Position numbers and translations under genes: made by a program
From: Canna indica
Taxonomy: Eukaryota; Streptophyta; Magnoliopsida; Zingiberales; Cannaceae
Assembly: GCA_034359265.1 (NCBI GenBank)
Contig: CP136893.1
Span: 19,163,001-19,227,000 of the forward strand
Direction: 5' to 3'
Length of the DNA: 64,000 nt
In this document: one piece after another, positions 46,771 through 59,138 of the stretch
Layout: every line of letters begins with the position of its first letter
How positions within the stretch are numbered: position 1 is the stretch's first letter
Notes under the pieces: model-generated
Databases searched by the model: none
What the model saw: only the letters and a program-made list of their open reading frames with translations
What the model was told of the DNA's origin: nothing

Positions 46771-47285
46771 TAGGGTTGTTCAAGGGTCAAACCCGACCCA
46801 ATGAACCCGAGAAACCAACCCGACCTGAACCAATCGGGCCAGGTTGGGTTGGGTAATCGGGTCGGGTCGGGTTTAAAATTTTAAAACCTGATTATAATCG
46901 GGTCGGGTACGGGTTTCAATATTTAAAACCCGATGACTCGAGACCCGATTCGATTATCTGAATTATTTATATATATTTTTTAAAAAATAAAAAATAAAAA
47001 TCAACTCGGGAAGACGCTGTTCAGCATCTTCCCGAGGATACGCGGCCCACGTGGGCCACGCCTCCTCTCGGGAAGACGCGGCCACGCAGGCGGAGTTTCA
47101 GTAGTTTTTTTTTTATAAACGGGTACCCGATTACTCGATCCGACCCAACCCGATTTTGGACGGATCAGGTCGGGTCGGGTTAAAAAAAAATTATCTTCAA
47201 ACCCGACTGGACCCGTTTATTTCTTAATTGGGTCGGGCCGATTTTTTCTCCAAATCCGACCCAACTCGACCCGTGAACAGCCCTA
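46771..47285. mobile_element. hAT-type non-autonomous element (TAGGGTTGTTCA ends)
   Basis: Ends TAGGGTTGTTCA and TAGGGCTGTTCA (complement) are inverted repeats. The exact 8-bp duplication TGTAACGA flanks it (46763-46770, 47286-47293). Arrays of GGGTCGGGT/ACCCGACC occupy both ends. The centre (about 47000-47095) is GC-rich, with CGGGAAGACGC repeated twice around GGCCCACGTGGGCC, a 14-bp palindrome. Confidence 0.92.
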
Positions 47286-47299
47286 TGTAACGATGCCTC

Positions 47300-49070
47300 A
47301 AGACATCAAAAAGGATCTCTATGTCCATACTCAACCTGTCCACGATATCATGCTAAGACGAAACAAACAAAACAAAAAACAATTTTAATTATATATGTCA
47401 AAATAATGGATCAAACTAAAAATTGGATGTGAGTGCAAAGTTGTTCCAAGTCCCAAGACACAAAAAAACAATGCCAACTCCTCAGTGTCCATGTGGCTAA
47501 AATATGATGGAGGATCTCAGCATGTGTCCCTAGGAACTTGTTTCTTTAATTAATTTTTGATGGGTCCTTAAAACAATAAACCCTTGTCCTTGGAAAATGT
47601 GGTGTGTGTGGGGGCTCCCATTTCAATCAATCAACTTCATAATATCTTGTTGTCATGTGACATTGATGCTATCATTGCCATTAATTGGCTGTCTACTATT
47701 CTAATCCAAATCCAACTCAGACATGTCAACCCTAATTAATCCGCCATCTACTTGTCCTAATTTCCACTTGGGAGTTAATTGTTCCTTGTCAATCATGAGC
47801 TCCTACCTGAGATAGGAGGGCAAGGCAAAGATACCAACAAAAAGAACAAAGTGCACTAATGTGGAAAGGGTATTATTATTATTATTATTATTATTATTAG
47901 TGAAGATTTTTCTACAATTGAAACTATCATTTTGGATATTTAAAATTATAAAAAATATATATTAAAATTGTCGATCAATAAAATATTTGGATTAAAAAAA
48001 TAATTCTTTAATTTTTAACAATCGTATTTCTTATCATCCAAATCTTTTTTATGATAACATATCAGTCAACAAACTTAATTAGTAATTAAACGGCCAATCC
48101 ACTCCTTTCACAAATAAGAATTATTAATTAAATGGTCATCCACTCCTTTCACAAATAAGAAGAAGAATAAAAATCTTCACCTTGGTGCCGAAACTTGCAA
48201 AAGAGAGCAACACACGAGTTAACGTGGCAATTTGACTTTGAAAAGAAGCAAAAAGATTAGTTTGTGGGGTGGGGGGTTGAGATATATCATCAAGAGTCAC
48301 CAGGTGTAAACCATTTTGAGAAAAATTAAGTAAACTCCGAATTGAATTGGTCAGCTAAGCCATGCATTCATGTCTTTCATTAGTCAATTAACAATGAGGA
48401 CCATGCATTGAGAAAATACGAATAATAATCAATGACCAAATAGCGTAAAATTTCCATTTCGATTTAGGATATGAAATTGACGGAGATGGTGATATGAATA
48501 TTAAAGTGAAACTACTAGGACATGCATGTATGGCCATGGCAATAAGGAGCACGCCGGGGACCACGTGGGCCACATCGGTGGCGGGTAATTACAACGGGAC
48601 AAGCACTGGCCACCAACCCACGTGGCCGGTCGTTATAGCCCAATAATTGCGGGAGGATTACCACATATGCGTATATTTTGTATTCCCATCATTTTATTTG
48701 GAGCTGCTATTACATGTGTTGTCGTCTTATGTCACGCAACTGGTCTGCCTCAAGCCACGTCATCTCTCATTTATATTTTGAGTGGTTTTTTTTTAAAAAA
48801 AAAGAAAAAGAAAAATAGGAATAATATATATTAGATTGGTCATTCTTATCCGATTTCAGTAATTGTTAAAAGTTTACATTACTCAATCCTAGCTTTGTGT
48901 GACGACAGACCTATTAATTGGTGAGGCATCATAATATCATTTCAGGCATTTATTGACAGGTTTCATGCACATTTGGCACAATAACATATCGTATAATAAT
49001 GAAGGGAAAAATTTGATGAATAACTCGATGTACAAGGGCTAACAAGAAAAAAGAAAAGAAAAGAAAGAAG
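47300..49070. other. Intergenic DNA with an (ATT)n microsatellite
   Basis: A (TAT/ATT) run lies at 47871-47899, and a short duplication of CCACTCCTTTCACAAATAAGAA at about 48099-48160. Two CCACGTGG G-boxes occur near 48561 and 48619. No gene was supported. Confidence 0.5.
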
Positions 49071-49078
49071 CTTGTTGC

Positions 49079-52000
49079 TCAAAAATTTTCATCGTGCTCA
49101 AGAAATTTCAAGAGATGCCCCAGTGCCAATAACCTACGATCTTCGGTACCACTACCACTACCGTCGACTGCCATTGCACCTTTTATTACTCGGGTGTAGA
49201 GCCGCTCGAGCTGTGGCACACCATAGCCTTCAGTTCGCTCCATGAGTCGCTGCTTCACCAAATCTATTTGTTTGGAGATGTCAGCAGCATCGATCATCAT
49301 AGCATCATCATCAACATTTTCGCTGGCCGGTTGAGTCGGAGCTACTTGTGATGCTTCCGGTAGTTCACTGGACGAATGGTTTTCTGGTCCACTCGATGGG
49401 CCATTTGCGTCTGGTTCTTGGAATCCTGGATAATTATCATTTGTCAAATCCATTTCAGTAGTGGCTCTTTCCTCCCTGCCTGAACCTGAAATACAAGCAT
49501 AAAACATGATCCTTAAGTTTCATAGTTGTCTAGAATGTGAAATGCAAGGTTTAACTAATATGGGCCAATATAGTCCATATGTTGGAGTAGCCTGAGCCCA
49601 CAACACAAATAACTCATACCCAGGTCAAAGTATGCCAATGCCAAAATAGCTGTCATGAAAAAAATATGAGAATACATATTGTAAACAGAAGAGTATATTG
49701 GTATAGCGCTCAACACAATTAAGAATTTGAGATACCTGTATGATCATGGTCAGTGTTCTTCTTAGACCGCCTTAATGCCTCGTAGCTTTGTGCAAGATTT
49801 ACCTCTGGCTGAACATGGCGAAGTCGAGCACTGCTTCTAGTAATAGAAGCAAGAACAGGTGCTGATGGAGCACTCAAACCATCCATGTCATCCAACTGAA
49901 GTGGACCACCTTGTGCTGCAACTTTATCACAAAATGAGACTAAAGCTGGGTCCATCTGTGACAACATACCTTGAACCTGAACAAAGGAACAAAAACTTTG
50001 TAAATTAGCGATACCATTCAGATAGAGAGAGGTGATTCTTTAGGACAACAAATATCAAAAAAAATAATTTAAAAAAAAGTACCACATCACGGAGCTCATA
50101 AGCTCTGCTGACAATCCTAGATCCATTGTAATCATCTCCATTATAAGTCTGTAATATGGTATGCATCAGCACCAAAATATAAATTTATCAATACCTAAAA
50201 TGATCCATAATAAGATACCTTAGCATTAGACACAATAAGGTCAACATCTTGCAAGAAAGCAGTGCGAGTGAGATATTGCCCACTGTCAACATGCTGCAAC
50301 AGAGTGGCCACGTCCATTGGATTATGAATAATAGAATGATAATCAGGCACTTCCTCTTCGGAAACTGGATAATGAAATACAGTAAACCGCTTATCATAGA
50401 GAATCCTGCAAGCACAGAACCATTTCATCATTACAAGATCATATACTTGCAAATGTCAACAGGAGGAAACTGGATAATGAAATACAGTAAACCGCTTGAT
50501 AATTTTATCATTAGGTCAAAAAGGATGTTTTTACAATCCCACATCGGTTGAGGTTGTGGTCTAAATAATCTTTAAATAGATTGGACAATCCTCCCCCAAA
50601 TGTTTATTGACATGTCATATGGCCAAATTATTGTAGCCAACAGGAACATTTAATTCAACAATTTTATTGGAATTGGCTCTACATACCTATTACAAACATC
50701 CCGGAGACACATTCGGAGCCGACGAAGGGCATGTTGCTCAGCTTCTGCTTTTGCCTTAAGCTCTGAAGCTTTTGGGCCGCTGACTTCCTTTGGAGCCTTG
50801 GAGAGTTCAGGAAGAGACGTCTGTTCTTTTGTTTTGCTTGCTGACTCATCAAGTTGGATAGACAAGACAGCCTCAACCAGTTTCTCAAAAAACTTTAACC
50901 TGTCATCTGCAGTTGGTTTATCCACTTGATACCTATCAAAAATAAAATCCAGAAAAAATGTCAGAAAAGAATCCAGAACAAAATCTCTTAAGTGGGTCCA
51001 AGATGTCAAACGAGCTGCTGATGTTGAATCAATAGCTTGGTTTTAGAAGTTGACCTATGAAATTATGATTAAATCAATCACAACTAGCAAAATGACAACT
51101 TGTTCAGTTACCCCAACAACGACGAACCACTGAGAAAACCACCTGGGACCTCCTTTCCAAACTTCAACTGCACCACTAACCTACCAGACAACCACTGCTA
51201 CGTTCTCCAACATTTAAAAATTTGGGGATATCACAAAGCTACTTGTAGAAGAATATTTTTCAAGAAAAGGATGTCATGAAAACATATATTGAGAAGACTA
51301 ATAAAGAAACTATAAATTATGGGGACATCCCCAGAGTACATTCCTCAAAGTATAGTCAACAACTCAACATTCAGATATGTATTTCCCTAAACTATTCTAC
51401 ATCCAAATTAAAAAGAATGTGGGCTAAGTGGAAGTACTCTTGGGATTTCCCTTTACTAATGTTGGCAGATAGTTGAAATGAAAAACTTAAAGCATTCATT
51501 GTTTCCAACTCAATTTCCCTTCTGAAAAAGTTGATTGACTGTTGACTCTAGTCACTCCTCATCACCACTAAGAGGGCAAGGTTGCATCCTCCAACAGGTC
51601 AGAATTCTAATGGTAAATAGGCTAAGGAGAAGACGAGAAGATTTGCTCCAATCCAAGAGAGTTATTCATTTCAAATTAAAAATATTGTGAAGATAGTTAT
51701 TAAGGATGAGAAACCGTACACACTATGGAGAGCAAAAATTGAAGTAGAGTCTTCATCCATTTCGCTCAAGGACATAGATGATGTCCCCATTAGTAAGATT
51801 GGAAGATTGGAAGGCAATTCCTCAAGAAGAGTCTTCAAGACAGCCTTAAGCTGGACATCAGCCTGTGGAAGTATATACCACACAGTTATGCGTTTTCATT
51901 TACTAAAAAACTCAGCCAAAGAAATTGCAAAACTGTATTTTGGAATTGTATACTCACTGTCTCCCACCAAATATGGAACTGAGGTAAGTAGAGTATTGAA

Positions 52001-55000
52001 GGCGTAGTTCTTCTTGCTTCCCCAAATATGTGCACCAATGCCTCTTCTGGTGTTTTCGCACTAGGATCAGATAGAAGAGATGGGAGCCCAAGAGAATGAA
52101 CTGGAAACTTCTCCAACTCATGTAGGACAGCAGGTCCGACATGGTCCTGTCAAAGCTAAAACAGCTTTAGCAACAGCACCCACCATAACATATTATGTCC
52201 ATATTAGAAAGTTCTAAGATTCATACCAATCCAGCTCTTTCATCCCCATATATCAAAAGGCGTGGCCTATAAACCAGAGGAAGTGCAGAGACAGAAGACA
52301 GAACAGATAGCTTGCTTATATCTACAGCTGCAACATAAGGAAAAATATTGCGTACATGTTCCATTATTCCCTTGAGATGTCTTTGTAAACAGGGTGTAAC
52401 AATTGAAGACAATGGCCTGGAGTGCACAATAGATCCCCTATGAGCAGCAGGAGTAATCGTAGACATGGCTTCTAAGAAGTGATGCTTTTCAACCTTAATG
52501 GAATCAACATTAATAACAAACTTGTCATCACTAGTATACACTTGAGGGTACTTCTCACGAAAAGCTCGGATAGCAGCTTCTGTGCATAGAGATTTAAGAT
52601 CTGCTCCACAATACCCCACACAACTAGCTGCAAGTTCCATCTTTAGCTCTCTTGGCGGGGGTTCCTTCCATTTGCGTGTATGAATGTTCAATATTTCGGC
52701 ACGTGCCTCGTAACCAGGTAAAGGAAAAACAAATTCCCGGTCAAAACGCCCTGGGCGACGTAAAGCCCCATCAATGGCATCAATTCTATTGGTTGCACCT
52801 ATCAGGACAACCTGTCCACGAGAATCAAGGCCATCCATTAAAGCTAGCAATGTTGAAACAATAGAATTGTGAATCTGCTCCTGCTTGCTAGATCTAACTG
52901 GAGCAAGGCCATCTATCTCATCAAAGAATATAATGGATGGCTGATTCCTTTGAGCCTCTTCGAAAAGCAACTTGAGTTGTCTTTCTGCTTCTCCGACCCA
53001 TTTGCTGAGAACATCAGCTCCTTTGCGCATGTAAAAACTTACCTTCTGACCAGCCTTTGAGGCAGCACATGCTAGTGCTCTAGCAATTAATGTTTTCCCA
53101 GTGCCAGGAGGGCCACAAAGCAGAACTCCTCTTGGAGGAGTTATGTGATATTTGGCAAAAAAATCAGGATACAGCAATGGAAAGAACACCATTTCCTTTA
53201 ATGAATCGATATATTCTGATAGGCCTCCAATGTCTTCAAAACTAACACTTTCATCCACTTGTAATGGCTGAATGTCTGCCCCTCCCTTGGAACTTGGTCC
53301 AGCAGTCTGAATACCTGTAGTTAAGGAAGTAACATTGTCACCCTGATGACCCCAGCCAGATGCAGCAACATTCATTCCCCATGCTGTTGAACCCTGAACG
53401 TCTAGACCACCCAAGAGCCATGGTGTCCCACTTCTACTTCCACTCCTTGTCCAAGGGATAGATGGACCTTGATCCATTTCATCCACAAGAAGAGAATCAT
53501 CAGAGTCATCGGGTAGTGAAAAGCGATGTCGCCTATGAACTCTGGATCCACCCTTTCTTAGATATCTATTATTTTTGGAGCTCATACCATGATGTAGTAC
53601 TCTGCGAGGTGATCGCGGTTTCTGTTTATCCTCCTTCTCACTAGATCTGCGAACCTCCGCACGGTTCCGCAAATCATATCGCCTCCTTCCTTCCTGCTCT
53701 CCCTCACAATCTTCATCATCTCCATCTTCCGCAACTTCATCTCCTCCATCGCCATCCTCATCATTTCCAGCATCCTCCTCAACACCATTTCCATTTTCCA
53801 TCTCATCTTGGATAGCCTGCTCCTCAGAGCTCTCCTGATCGTCTTCTGATTCTTGATATACTTGTGCTCTTCTCCCAGTCAACAATCTTCTAGGTCGTAA
53901 ACCTTCACGGCGAGGAACAGATTTTGAATTTCTAATAGTTTTATTCCTTGTAAAGGCTGACATTTCATCATGGCTAGCATTGTTCCGTGTCTTGTTTTTT
54001 GATGAACGAAGATACCTGGGAGCCTAAAAAGAATTGGCACCAAAAGACAAGTTATCAAAAAACAGAAACAACACTACGCATTTCAAACAACTAATGTACC
54101 GCACTAATCACTGAATTGTAACAAGGTCGCGTACACAGGCATGTTAAGAATTTTTACCATTAAATCACCATCTTCTGTTCCAGAAGTGTCAGTGTCATAG
54201 TCTTCCAGATTTATTGAAATCTTTCGTTTTCTTGTGGAGCGGCGTAAGTTCATTGCTATAGACTACATAGAATATGCGAAGAATTAGAGTCAGCTTTATC
54301 TCAATAATAAATAATGAACCAAAAACTAAAAGTCAAACAAAAGTATCAATCAACTGGAGGTCTTTATGTGCTGAAATTTGTTTGATTTTTATGAGTTCAA
54401 AGTTTCTCTTTGGTTATCTACAAACAATAACAAGATTGTGCAGCATGCATCATATGATTGCTTTTCTCTAGAGATATCATCAATATAGAAATTATAGGAC
54501 GGATATCTTATGCTATGAATTTTCCACGTACTCTTGTAAGAAGCCAAAGAACCCTCCTGTTTCAGTATATGTCATTATTGATGTCGGATATGTTTTTGTT
54601 CAACAATTCTTTCTCCCAAGATATACCATGCATGCCAACCATACAAATGTCAACCAAACATACAAATGACCACCTATTCTTTCTCCCGTGATATACTATG
54701 CATGACAAACATAATCCACTTCTTTACCTGTTAATATAAAAGAAATCTTATTTTAAAACTTTAGAAATTGGGGAAACTCTGTTTTTTATACTGTAGTATC
54801 AAATTAGCACCTCTTGTATGTTATTCAACCTCGCAATATTTCACCTTAGCCAGCTATACAATCAGATGCGAATAAATATGTAGTCGGGCATGGTCCTTTC
54901 ATGTAAGATAAGCATCATCATGCACTTATTCACTAAGCAATGAAGTCTTAACTAGTTTACACCTGAAACCTACCTTGACAACACGCAATTTCTAAAAATA

Positions 55001-55249
55001 GAAGGCATAATGATATCAATGCAATGCCAAAGCTCTTACATCCGAAGGGGGTGGCTGAGCGGGGCAGTTCCTTGGCCTGAGCAGCTTCTTTGCAATCTGA
55101 GAAGCTGCAGCCCTCTTTTTGGATTTCATCTTCTTCCTTATGCCCGGTTTGTAATACAAATATGGCCGGCCAAAGTACTTAGGCCGCTGCCGGAGACGAT
55201 CACTGGTCCGCAGCGGTGTGGCCCCCGTCCCATCTCCCTTCGTGTCCAT
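49079..55249 (-). CDS. AAA-ATPase with bromodomain, ATAD2/Yta7 type
   Basis: Ten minus-strand exons, 55249-55040, 54262-54158, 54023-52227, 52146-51958, 51862-51720, 50932-50687, 50405-50219, 50148-50083, 49976-49736, 49485-49079, give 1,196 residues, close to Arabidopsis At1g05910. The basic and then highly acidic N-terminus (Glu/Asp tracts, residues about 165-215) is followed by AAA domain 1: SFEDIGGL, Walker A GPPGTGKT (409-416), Walker B SIIFFDEIDG, the sensor GATNRIDAIDGAL and the arginine-finger region RRPGRFDREF. A second AAA module is degenerate. The bromodomain (about 880-985) includes FTVFHYPVSEEEVPDYHSII, NPMDVATLL and YNGDDYNGS with the acetyl-lysine-binding Asn. The family acts on chromatin in the nucleus, evicting or loading histone H3-H4. 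The C-terminus is Ser/Pro-rich. One intron carries a 33-bp duplicate of exon 7. Confidence 0.95.
50464..50620. repeat. Exon-derived duplicate next to a TRIM-LTR-like fragment
   Basis: 50464-50496 repeats exactly, in the same orientation, 33 bp of exon 7 of the AAA-ATPase gene (50360-50392). It lies inside the adjoining intron. Immediately beyond is TACAATCCCACATCGGTTG (50531-50549) and a polypurine-complement (CCTCCCCC, 50590-50597), which resemble a TRIM/LTR end sharing CCCACATCGG with the element at 9926-10448. Confidence 0.65.
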
Positions 55250-55700
55250 AACACGCTGCTGCCACCACTACAGGCACGGCATTACCCGTCACACTACGAA
55301 CAATCAAAACCCAGACAAAACCCAAAAGGGGGGCGCATTTCCAAACCCTAGCACCAACTAAACCAGCCCTTGATCAATAACAGCACAACAAACAACGATC
55401 CTTAAAGGACAACAAAGAACCACCATTGTTTCCTATTCCATCGATCAGAAGAGCAATCTTTTTCCCAGTTTCGAATCAAAAAACCAACAAAGACGGCGAG
55501 GCACGCAACGAGAAGGGGTCAAATCGAAACCCTAACCTTAGGAGACTACCAATGGAGGGCTGATAACGTCCGAGAGAGGGTAGCGAGAGCGCGAGTCGAC
55601 GGCGAGGTGAGGGGTGAAGGGGCGAAGAGAAGGAAAGAGCGCTCTGCTCCCGGGGCAGGGGCGATGAGGGATTTCTACCCTCCGGGAACGAAACCCTTAT
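55250..55700 (-). promoter_or_regulatory. Leader and promoter region of the AAA-ATPase gene
   Basis: The region is moderately GC-rich with a plus-strand telo-box AAACCCTAA at 55527-55535 and related AAACCCTA at about 55342, 90-290 bp upstream of the start codon. Telo-boxes are common in promoters and leaders of plant genes active in dividing cells. TATA-like TATATA occurs at about 55698. The exact transcription start cannot be fixed from sequence. Confidence 0.45.
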
Positions 55701-55799
55701 ATATCACGTGTGAGTCGCGTGAGGGGCGGTGAAATTACCGGAGAGGGCCTCTCCCTCGACGTTGCTTCCTCAGGCCGCGTCGTGTCATTTGGAAGCCCA

Positions 55800-56870
55800 A
55801 AGACGGTGATCCGACGGACGATATAGACCGTCCGATCACGATCGAACGGTTTCCATCGCGTTTATAGAGGGGGTGGGAGAGGTAACCGTAAGCCAGGTAG
55901 TTTCGGGGTTTATGAATCGAGATCGGGCCATCTCGTCGTTTCGACCGTTGTGACGGTTATGTGGGATTTCCAAGCTTTTTTCAGTGCATATGAATCGGAG
56001 ATTTTAACTTTATTAGCAACATACTAGGAACATAAATATTCAAGTAGGACCCACCCATCAAATATCCTAACATAATTTTATTTAGGAATAGCGGATCGAA
56101 TTTTGAATTATCTATATGTTATGTATCGCAACACATCAACTATCGTAACACATCGTAACACGGCAAATTACTTAGTAGTTACATATTCATACTCGATTAA
56201 AATTGCATTTGACTCAAATTTGAATTTATTATCGTAAAGTTGACTTTTTGAAACTTAGTAGAAATATTTTTATTTTTGATTACTTAAAATTAAAATTAAA
56301 ATATTATTTTACACTTAAGTCAATGAAATGGTACATATAAATTGCACATGATAAATTGTAAATCGGGAGGATGAGATCCACTGCGAAATATACTATCATT
56401 AATATATTAACATATATTAATATATTTTTAAAATGATTAGTCATTTTATTATTCTTCTACATAAATATACTATCATTAATTAATAATTCAACCGCTAACC
56501 ATATTTGTTATGGTAATCAAACTATCAAACATTAAATATTTGACATATGTTTTAGGTGTCCATAAAAGATAAGATTATCCAAATTGCTTTTTAATGCACC
56601 ATAAAATTAAGATTTACAGATGAAATTTAATGAGCATTATCTTAATTATTACTGAAGCGGACTAGAAATCTCATAAAAATCACGAACGAAAATGAAATTT
56701 TAAGTTATTGTCTAAAAAACAAAATTTAAATTTTGAATGTGAAAAATTCAGTCCGTTTTGTGATATTTTTGGAGCATAAATTTACGTGCATTATTCCTCC
56801 ATTTATTAACAAAATTAAAGTATAAACAGGAAGTGTAAAACAAATACTAAGGTTAAAATAGGCCTAATTG
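55800..56870. other. Intergenic DNA upstream of the AAA-ATPase gene and tRNA
   Basis: GC content drops sharply after about 55980 and the sequence becomes AT-rich. No gene or bounded repeat is recognised. Confidence 0.45.
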
Positions 56871-56877
56871 ACACAGT

Positions 56878-56949
56878 GCCCCTATAGCTCAGTGGTAGAG
56901 CGTCAGTCTTGTAAACTGAAGGTCCGTAGTTCGATCCTGCGTGGGGGCA
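56878..56949 (+). tRNA. tRNA-Thr (anticodon TGT)
   Basis: The 72-nt sequence folds as a cloverleaf. The acceptor stem GCCCCTA pairs with TGGGGGC (one T-G wobble) with discriminator A. The D arm is GCTCAGTGGTAGAGC, the anticodon arm CAGTC-TTGTAAA-CTG places TGT in the loop, and the T arm is CGTAG-TTCGATC-CTGCG. It reads ACA threonine codons. The internal A box (TAGCTCAGTGG) and B box (AGTTCGATCCT) are intact. There is no intron and CCA is not encoded, as for nuclear tRNA genes. No strong T-run follows at once; TTTG begins within 5 bp. Confidence 0.96.
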
Positions 56950-56954
56950 TTTGT

Positions 56955-57490
56955 TAATCCCAGTTTATTATGTTAAGATTAACTTTGTTAAACAATTGAA
57001 TAACAAATCAAGAATAAACATTGATTTTTTTAAATTTTTTAAAAGAAAAAACATACTGATGATGGGTCACTTCCTATACAATTGTTACGTAGATGGAGCA
57101 GGGCCAATTGTCAGCATCTTTCACCAACAAATTGAATAGGAGTATAATTTTTTAAGATATGTTTACTTCATTAGATATAATAAAATTAAATTAAATATAA
57201 ATTTTTTAAATTTAATATACGTCAAATATTATATTTATTTTATATTATTTTAAATTTTTTTATTAATTTTTTATTTAATTAATGCACTGAATAAATAATA
57301 AATTCAAATTTATATAGCATCTTTATCTTTCTTAATCTTACAAAGCAAGTGCTCTAGTCCTGAAAGCTTTATTAGAAACAACGTTCAACTGTACAATGGT
57401 CAAGGTACAATCATCTGCTATGTAAGCATTACTACAGTTCACTCTATTACTATTAATCTCCCTATTTACTATACAACAGGAGACATATTA
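56955..57490. other. AT-rich intergenic DNA, nothing recognised
   Basis: No gene, RNA or bounded repeat could be supported between the tRNA and the LINE remnant. Confidence 0.45.
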
Positions 57491-57496
57491 CTGGAA

Positions 57497-58170
57497 TTAA
57501 GGCCTTGGATTTTCTCCTTGCTTGTATTGATAACCATCTTTTGCCAATTCATGAGCTGCTGTGTTTACCATGTTTAGCTCCCTTCTAACGTGCTCCCAAT
57601 CTCCTTTGATTTCCCTACTGACTTCCTAGATATCTAACACAAGCAGATACCAAGGGGTAGGGGTATTCACGGGTCGGATCGGGTTTAGAAGAAAAATAGA
57701 TTCGACCCGACCAAATATAATCGGGTCGGGTTGGATCAAAAAAATTTCACCTCTCAAATCCGACCCAACCTAACTTGATCTAGTTCGGGTTGGGTCGGAT
57801 AGTCGGGTTTACCTATTTAGATAAAAAAAAGTTTTTAATAATATTTTTTTAAAAAATAAAAAATTTATTTAAAAATAATTAATATATATATATATATAAT
57901 CGAGTCATCGGGTCGGATCTCAGATTATCGGGTTTCAAATTCTAAAACCCGAAATCTGATCCGATTATGATCAGATTTGATCAAATTGTACCCAATCCGA
58001 CCCGACCCAACTCAAATAAGTCAGATCGGGTCGGATTCTCGAGTTCATTCAGCCCTACCAAGGGGGCCTTGTTCTTCTTGTTTAATATATTGATAGCTCG
58101 AAGGCAATCAGGGAAGATTCTCACCTATTGCAAACCAAGTTCTTTAACCTTTTGAAGGATCAAGCATTAA
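57497..58170 (-). pseudogene. RNase H-like fragment of a non-LTR retrotransposon, split by a MITE
   Basis: On the minus strand, 57497-57657 ends with GDWEHVRRELNMVNTAAHEL plus AKDGYQYKQG and a stop; the pattern RxxNxxAHELAK is the C-terminal signature of RNase H domains in plant LINEs. The other part (58066-58170) encodes NLPDCLRAINILN, which fits the upstream RNase H segment with a conserved Asp and helix. The hAT element at 57658-58057 interrupts it. Frames are broken and the rest of the LINE is missing. Confidence 0.65.
57658..58057. mobile_element. hAT-type non-autonomous element (TAGGGGTATTCA ends)
   Basis: Ends TAGGGGTATTCA and TAGGGCTGAATGA (complement) are inverted repeats. The exact 8-bp duplication CCAAGGGG (57650-57657, 58058-58065) is present. 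Arrays of GGGTCGGAT/ATCCGACCC fill both ends around an AT-rich centre with a (TA)n run. It is nested in a LINE RNase H remnant. Confidence 0.92.
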
Positions 58171-58423
58171 TTAAAAGTTGATTGATAAACCGCTAATTAA
58201 CCAATGCATTGATAAGCATATATTTAGTACAAATTAATAATTTATATATGGGGATGTGATTTAGGATTATAATTTGACATTAATTATTGATAGTTCTACT
58301 ATGGTTATCACAATTCGTGTTGCACAAACTATTATTAGCGACAGCACAACTATTCGTCATAGTCTTGTCGTTGCTTTACGGCAATAAAAAAAAATTCGTC
58401 ATTGTTGCCATACTTTGCTTGTA

Positions 58424-58759
58424 CACTACAGAAATTGACGCTTATTATTTTGTAAACTGACTCTTATTTTGGGTCGAAATATAAATTTAGACGCATACTA
58501 ATGCGTCGGTATATAAGTCAAAATTCTACGGTGAAGGGATTGAAAATTATGCATGGCCAAGAAAAGCATCGATTTTGAAATGAGAGAGGGAAAAAGGGCG
58601 CTAAACTAATAAATACTAGCGCCAACTAAATGACACCGATTTTATTTAACTGACTGCCTTCGTTGGCGTCAAAATATTTCATCTTCTTCTGCATAAAAAC
58701 CTACGCTAATAGTAGGCATCGATTTTTATTCGCCGAAATTTCATCATTTTGTTGTAGCG
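58424..58759. mobile_element. CACTA-type MITE
   Basis: The element begins CACTACAGAAATTGACG and ends with TTGTAGCG, i.e. CGCTACAA read inward (one change from CACTA). A 3-bp duplication GTA flanks it (58421-58423, 58760-58762), as required for CACTA/EnSpm elements. At 336 bp it is non-coding. Confidence 0.78.
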
Positions 58760-59138
58760 GTAGATTAACCATTGCAAATGATTAGTTTTCTAGTAGTAAA
58801 ATTATTTATGAAAATTTTGTTTTATGTCATTTAAAAAATATGTTTTTTTAAAATATCCACCAAACAAAAATAATATAGTTAATATGAATAATATAATATA
58901 ATTATAAATATGTTTTACTAATCACATTTACGTTAAATTTAAATGTCCACATCAATATATACAAAATATGATATTTGTAGGGGTAAATACAATATTTCTA
59001 ATTAGGGATTAAATACCTGAAAGCCCTCTTTTTTAAAAAAATGAATCAATTAATTAAATTATGCGTAAATGGATCAAAGAGAAAATCTCTAGTAAAAAAA
59101 GAAGGGATCTTTTTTATATGATTTTTTTGGGATACACA
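58760..59138. other. AT-rich spacer
   Basis: No gene or bounded repeat is recognised between the CACTA MITE and the LTR. Confidence 0.4.
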
